Positions 59,955-64,000 of a DNA stretch of 64,000 bases are shown here, piece by piece (position 1 is the first letter of the stretch; the number at the start of each line of letters is the position of its first letter). The stretch lies in NCBI GenBank assembly GCA_030429235.1, contig JAUIDB010000025.1:1-64000 (forward strand), written 5' to 3'. This DNA comes from Thermoanaerobaculia bacterium (GTDB taxonomy: Bacteria > Acidobacteriota > Thermoanaerobaculia > Multivoradales > JAIOJS01). The position numbers and the translations under genes were made by a program. A model generated the notes under the pieces. That model worked only from the letters and a program-made list of their open reading frames with translations, was not told the origin of the DNA and ran no database searches.

Positions 59955-61355
59955 GTGCCACGATCTATCTTCTGTCTCGGTCTCTTCGTTCTGCTCGCCT
60001 TGCCCTCGCTGGCCCAGGATGACGGCGTCACTTCCAGTCGCCGGACGGGAGCGGCTCCCGAACGGGGTGGCCCCTTCGACATCACCGTGCACTACACGAA
60101 CATCTCGGGGGATCCCTCGGCGGCCGTCCCCGGCATGCCGGGAGTTTTCTTCGATCCGGGTACCTCGACCACTCACTTCGATCGGGTCTACGGCAGTGCC
60201 AACGGGCACTGGGCGCTGACCGCCCTCACCGACCAGGCGACTACCCTGGACGAGATACTGCTCGTCGACGACGTGGTGGTCGCGCAGGAAGGGACTGCCG
60301 CCAGTTGGGCCGCCGGCGAGAACGTGGGACTGTTGGACACTCAGGTCCGAGTCAACGACTCTGGCGACTGGGTCTTCGCCACCAACACCGACGGACCGAC
60401 CGGAACCGACGAGTACCTGCTCTTGGGTAGTGGCGGCGGAATCAGCGTCGTCGCCCAGGAGGGGGCTGCCATACCCGCCCTGGCGGGAGCCTTTTGGGGT
60501 AGCACCATCGAGTCGGGGGTGATCCTGAACTCCGGGGTGGTGGGTCTGGTGTCGGACTCGATCACCGGGGCCGGGGTGACCACGACCGACAACGAGATCC
60601 TGGTCCAGGGTTCCACTCTGCTGGGTCGCGAGGGGATCACGGTGCCGGGCGGACAGGTTGGGAGCGAGCCCTGGGACAACTTCGATCTGTCGGACATCTG
60701 GATGAGCGCCGATGGCCTGCACTGGTTGGCGCAAGGTGATCTCACCGGGGCGACCGCCACCGACGATGTCGTCGTCGTCGACGGTGCGGTGGTCATCCAA
60801 GAGGGGGTGATCCTGGCGGGGTCCGGCTTTGCCAATCCCGTCGATGGGTCGGGGATCGTCGGCGTGCACATGACGGCCGGGGGGCAGTGGTACGCCCGCG
60901 GCAACAACGACACGACCGAACAGGACTGGATCTACGGTTCGGGCGGCCTGATCACTTCCGGCGGCAGCCCGATCTTCGGGGGAGCGGCAGAAGTCTGGGA
61001 CGACACCGACTTCAGCGATCTCTTCTTCCTGCACGTCGGCAACTCCAACGGAGACTTCGTGATCGGTGGTGTGACCGACGCCGCGTCGAGCGCCAACGGC
61101 GTTCTCGTCCTGAACGACACCACGGTGGTCGTGCGCGAGAGCGACCCGATCGACCTCGATGGCAACGGCATGTTCGACGACGACACCTTCTTCGACACCT
61201 TCGGCAACGACGACGCGCACCTCACCGATGCCGGCATCCTCTACCTGGTCGCCACGATCAAGGACGGTACGGACACGAGAGTCGGACAGGGGTTGTTCTC
61301 TATCGACCTGACCTCGGTGGTGCCGGTGGAGCTGCTCTCTTTCGAGGTCGACTGA
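59955..61355 (+). CDS. Secreted protein with six-fold about 65-aa repeats (propeller-like)
   Basis: Signal IFCLGLFVLLALPSLAQ; recurring DxxLLVDDxVVxQEG-type motif; GTG start with AAGGA SD. Confidence 0.7.
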   Translation: MPRSIFCLGLFVLLALPSLAQDDGVTSSRRTGAAPERGGPFDITVHYTNISGDPSAAVPGMPGVFFDPGTSTTHFDRVYGSANGHWALTALTDQATTLDEILLVDDVVVAQEGTAASWAAGENVGLLDTQVRVNDSGDWVFATNTDGPTGTDEYLLLGSGGGISVVAQEGAAIPALAGAFWGSTIESGVILNSGVVGLVSDSITGAGVTTTDNEILVQGSTLLGREGITVPGGQVGSEPWDNFDLSDIWMSADGLHWLAQGDLTGATATDDVVVVDGAVVIQEGVILAGSGFANPVDGSGIVGVHMTAGGQWYARGNNDTTEQDWIYGSGGLITSGGSPIFGGAAEVWDDTDFSDLFFLHVGNSNGDFVIGGVTDAASSANGVLVLNDTTVVVRESDPIDLDGNGMFDDDTFFDTFGNDDAHLTDAGILYLVATIKDGTDTRVGQGLFSIDLTSVVPVELLSFEVD

Positions 61356-61527
61356 GGCCTCCGGCCCCGAGGCCGGCGCCTCGTCGGCTCTAGGGTCGAG
61401 ACAGCGTCCGGTGCAGACCCCCGGTCGCGGACAGGGCCTCCAACTCGAGGCTACGGCCGGGTGGAGCGGGCGGTGCCCCGTGGTAACGTCTCGCGGTGCC
61501 GACCCATCGACCCCTCCGATCGATCCG

Positions 61528-64000
61528 GTGAGTTCGCCGGAACCTCCCACCCGAGTCCGGGGCGTCGACGGCGGTGCCGGCTCTCAGGACGCCGGTGTCC
61601 CGTCTGGTCTGCCGCCGGTCTTTCTGCAGGGAGAACGGGTGGCGGGCCGCTTCGAGATCCGACGGTTCCTGGGACAGGGAGGGATGGGGCAGGTCTTCGA
61701 GGCCTGGGACCAGGAACTCCAGACGCTGGTGGCGGTCAAGGTGGTCCGACCGGACCGCACCGATGACGGCAGTCTCGAGCGCCGGTTCCGGGCGGAGGTC
61801 GAGATTGCTCGGCGGGTCACTCACCGCCATGTGTGTCGAGTGTTCGACCTGTTTCCAGTGACCTCGTCGAGCGGAGACTGGGGCGAGGAGCCCACACCCC
61901 TCCTCCTGCTGACGATGGAGCTGATCGATGGCGAGAACCTGGCGGAGTGGCTGGCGCGGCATGGCGCCCAACCACTCGACCGGGCACTGCCCTGGATCCG
62001 TCAGATGGCCGAGGCCCTCGATGCCGCTCACCAGGCAGGCATCACGCACCGTGACTTCAAGACCTCGAACATCGTGCTGCGGCCGGTCGACGGGGGAGCC
62101 GAGGTGGTGGTCACCGACTTTGGTCTGGCGCGGTCGCACGGCTTGAGCCCAGGGGGAACCGCGGTGGGCTTCGAAGGGACCCCCGACTACGCGGCACCGG
62201 AAGTCCACGCCGGACGCGAGGGAGACCAACGATCGGACCTCTACTCGTTTGGGGCGGTGACCCACGAGTTGCTGACGGGTGTCCTACCCGCCGAGCGATC
62301 CGGCGGTCAGCGCCTCTCACGGCGGATCGAGCGGGTTCTGGACCGCGGCCTCGATCCGGATCCAGCGAATCGGTTCCCCAGTGCGGGGGCGATGGTCGCG
62401 GAGCTCGAACCACCGCACCGCCGGCGACGTGGCTTCGGCCTGATGGCGCTGCTCCTGCTGGTGGCCGTCCTGGCCCTGGTCTGGAGTCGCGGCTCGCCGC
62501 CGCTCTCGAGTGGGGGTGAGCAGACGGAGGAGCGCTGGGAGCGGGCTCGAACGATCTATCGGCAGCTCGAAACGGGCCAGGGCCGCGAGTTCGACGAGAG
62601 CCGCCGCGTGGAAGCCCTGGCCGCCAGTGGCTCGACCACGGAGGCGCTCCGCATGTTGGCCGAGCTACGGTCGGCTCCCGAGCTGAACGCCGAGCGACGA
62701 CTGCGGCTCCTGATGCTGGAGGCGGAAGTGGCGGAGCAGGCGGGGCGATTCCGGGAGCAGAGGGATGCCGCCCGCGCGGCCGGTCGGCTGGCGCGGGCCG
62801 AGGGATGGGCCGCCGATGCGGCGCGAGCCGAGCTGATGGCGGCCACGGCGCTCTATCGGCTTGGGCAGAGCGAAGACGCCGCGCAGCTGGCGCGACCGGC
62901 TCTGGCTCGGCTGGCGGAGGAGGGCGACGAGTGGAGCCGGGCCGAGGCGACCCTGCGGTTCGAACTGCCGTTCCTCTACGAGCAGGACCTGATCACTCCG
63001 GCCGAGGGATTGGAGATCTTTCGCGCCGTCGGCGATCGGGAAGGCGAGGCGCGGCTCCTGATCGCCGAAGCACGCTATCGGCTCGCCGACCACCCGAACC
63101 CGGTCGAACTCGAAGCGGTGGTGGAGCGCGGTCTGGCACTGGCTCGAGAGGTCGGGAGCTTCCGAGCCGAGGCCGAGGCTCTCAATCTGAGTGCGCTCCT
63201 GCGGTGGTCCCAGGGCGACGAAACCGGTTCGGTCGAGGGCTTCCGCGAGGCGCTGCGGGCGGCGCAGGCCAGTGGCGATCAGCGGCGGATCGCCGGCTAC
63301 ACCATGAACCTGGCGCTGCAACTGCAGCACCTCGGAGACTCGCCGGAGATCTGGGAGGGGTTGAACCAGGCCGTCGAGATATTCCGAGGGCTGGGGAGCC
63401 GTGGGGATCTCTCTCGGGCCCTGGCCAACGTCTCCCGCTACCACCGCAACCACGGCGAGCACGAACAGGCCGTGCGGGTCGCCCGAGAGGCGTTGGCCGA
63501 GGCCGAGGCGTTCGGCGATCCGTGGTTGATCCAGAACTCCTGGAGCCTCCTGGCCACGATCTTCGATCGCACCAAGCAGTTCGACCAGGCCCGCGAGGCG
63601 ACCGAAACTGCGCTGGCCCTCGCCCGCACCGAAGAAGAGCGGGACTGGGGGCAGCTACGCATGGCACGGATCGACCGGAGAGCCGGGGAGCCCGCTCGCT
63701 CCGAAGCGCCGATCCGCGAGATCGTGGCCCGACGGCCCCTCGACGTCGCGGACCAGTCCCTCGCCATCTACAGTCGACTGGAACTGGTCAGCCTCTTCGA
63801 GGACCTCGGCCAACCCGAGGCCGCGACCGAACTCCTGGCGGAGGTCCTCCCGTTGATGCTCGACTCCGGAGCCAAGATCCGACGTCTGTCGCGCGCCCGC
63901 CAGGCGGCGCGGCTCCACCTGGCCTTCGGTGGCCAGACCAATCTTCCCGAGGTCTTCGCCACGGCCATTGCCCTGGCCGAAACCGAAGGACGGTTCGACG
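61528..64000 (+). CDS. Ser/Thr kinase with C-terminal TPR-like repeats, runs off the right edge
   Basis: Open frame to window end: FEIRRFLGQGGMGQVFEAWDQELQTLVAVKVV; ITHRDFKTSNIVL; VTDFGLARS; TM GLMALLLLVAVLALVW; long helical repeats. GTG start is uncertain. Confidence 0.85.
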   Translation, partial: MSSPEPPTRVRGVDGGAGSQDAGVPSGLPPVFLQGERVAGRFEIRRFLGQGGMGQVFEAWDQELQTLVAVKVVRPDRTDDGSLERRFRAEVEIARRVTHRHVCRVFDLFPVTSSSGDWGEEPTPLLLLTMELIDGENLAEWLARHGAQPLDRALPWIRQMAEALDAAHQAGITHRDFKTSNIVLRPVDGGAEVVVTDFGLARSHGLSPGGTAVGFEGTPDYAAPEVHAGREGDQRSDLYSFGAVTHELLTGVLPAERSGGQRLSRRIERVLDRGLDPDPANRFPSAGAMVAELEPPHRRRRGFGLMALLLLVAVLALVWSRGSPPLSSGGEQTEERWERARTIYRQLETGQGREFDESRRVEALAASGSTTEALRMLAELRSAPELNAERRLRLLMLEAEVAEQAGRFREQRDAARAAGRLARAEGWAADAARAELMAATALYRLGQSEDAAQLARPALARLAEEGDEWSRAEATLRFELPFLYEQDLITPAEGLEIFRAVGDREGEARLLIAEARYRLADHPNPVELEAVVERGLALAREVGSFRAEAEALNLSALLRWSQGDETGSVEGFREALRAAQASGDQRRIAGYTMNLALQLQHLGDSPEIWEGLNQAVEIFRGLGSRGDLSRALANVSRYHRNHGEHEQAVRVAREALAEAEAFGDPWLIQNSWSLLATIFDRTKQFDQAREATETALALARTEEERDWGQLRMARIDRRAGEPARSEAPIREIVARRPLDVADQSLAIYSRLELVSLFEDLGQPEAATELLAEVLPLMLDSGAKIRRLSRARQAARLHLAFGGQTNLPEVFATAIALAETEGRFD

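Noticed and set aside
61359-61390. GC-rich inverted repeat after the six-fold repeat gene (aggcctccggccccgaggccggcgcct)
   Set aside because: Imperfect stem with no U-tract; too weak in this GC content to call a terminator.
59913-61550. 545-aa minus-strand ORF
   Set aside because: Antisense to the six-fold repeat protein; low-complexity composition.

Overview
High-GC bacterial chromosomal window of 64 kb. I assign about 47 intact or edge-truncated protein genes and two decayed genes. I recognised no rRNA, tRNA, CRISPR array or transposase. The style suggests an Acidobacteriota-like soil or marine lineage (inference only): many eukaryotic-like Ser/Thr kinases (four intact or edge-truncated plus one decayed), FG-GAP/VCBS secreted proteins and IPTL-CTERM-like tails.

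Main blocks, left to right: (1) a Ser/Thr kinase running off the left edge with an HTH-like tail; (2) a urate-oxidase-N membrane protein, DUF47/PhoU-like protein and Pit phosphate transporter, followed by a P-loop + FHA-like + PPP-phosphatase fusion; (3) tandem secreted FG-GAP proteins; (4) an ECF sigma factor with a membrane partner; (5) a TetR-controlled efflux operon whose RND pump is fused in frame to a TolC-like outer-membrane factor; (6) two pseudogenes, one of them a kinase that has lost its catalytic core; (7) a TonB receptor, AlkC-like protein, HAD hydrolase, ABC-FtsX-HlyD exporter and desaturase; (8) a membrane ToxR-like regulator divergent from a trypsin-like protease; (9) a kinase/SUMF1, DUF4384, IPTL-CTERM and lipoprotein-CHAT block; (10) a compact cluster of three DUF2589-like paralogs with a zinc ribbon, a small Cys-containing protein and an HTH protein behind an AT-rich island; (11) fur-katG; (12) ASPIC/UnbV and TPR lipoprotein, methyltransferase, a six-fold repeat secreted protein, and a kinase-TPR protein running off the right edge.

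The strongest candidates for something undescribed are the DUF2589 cluster, the exported CHAT module, the RND-TolC polyprotein with an internal signal peptide, and a recurring leaderless promoter architecture.
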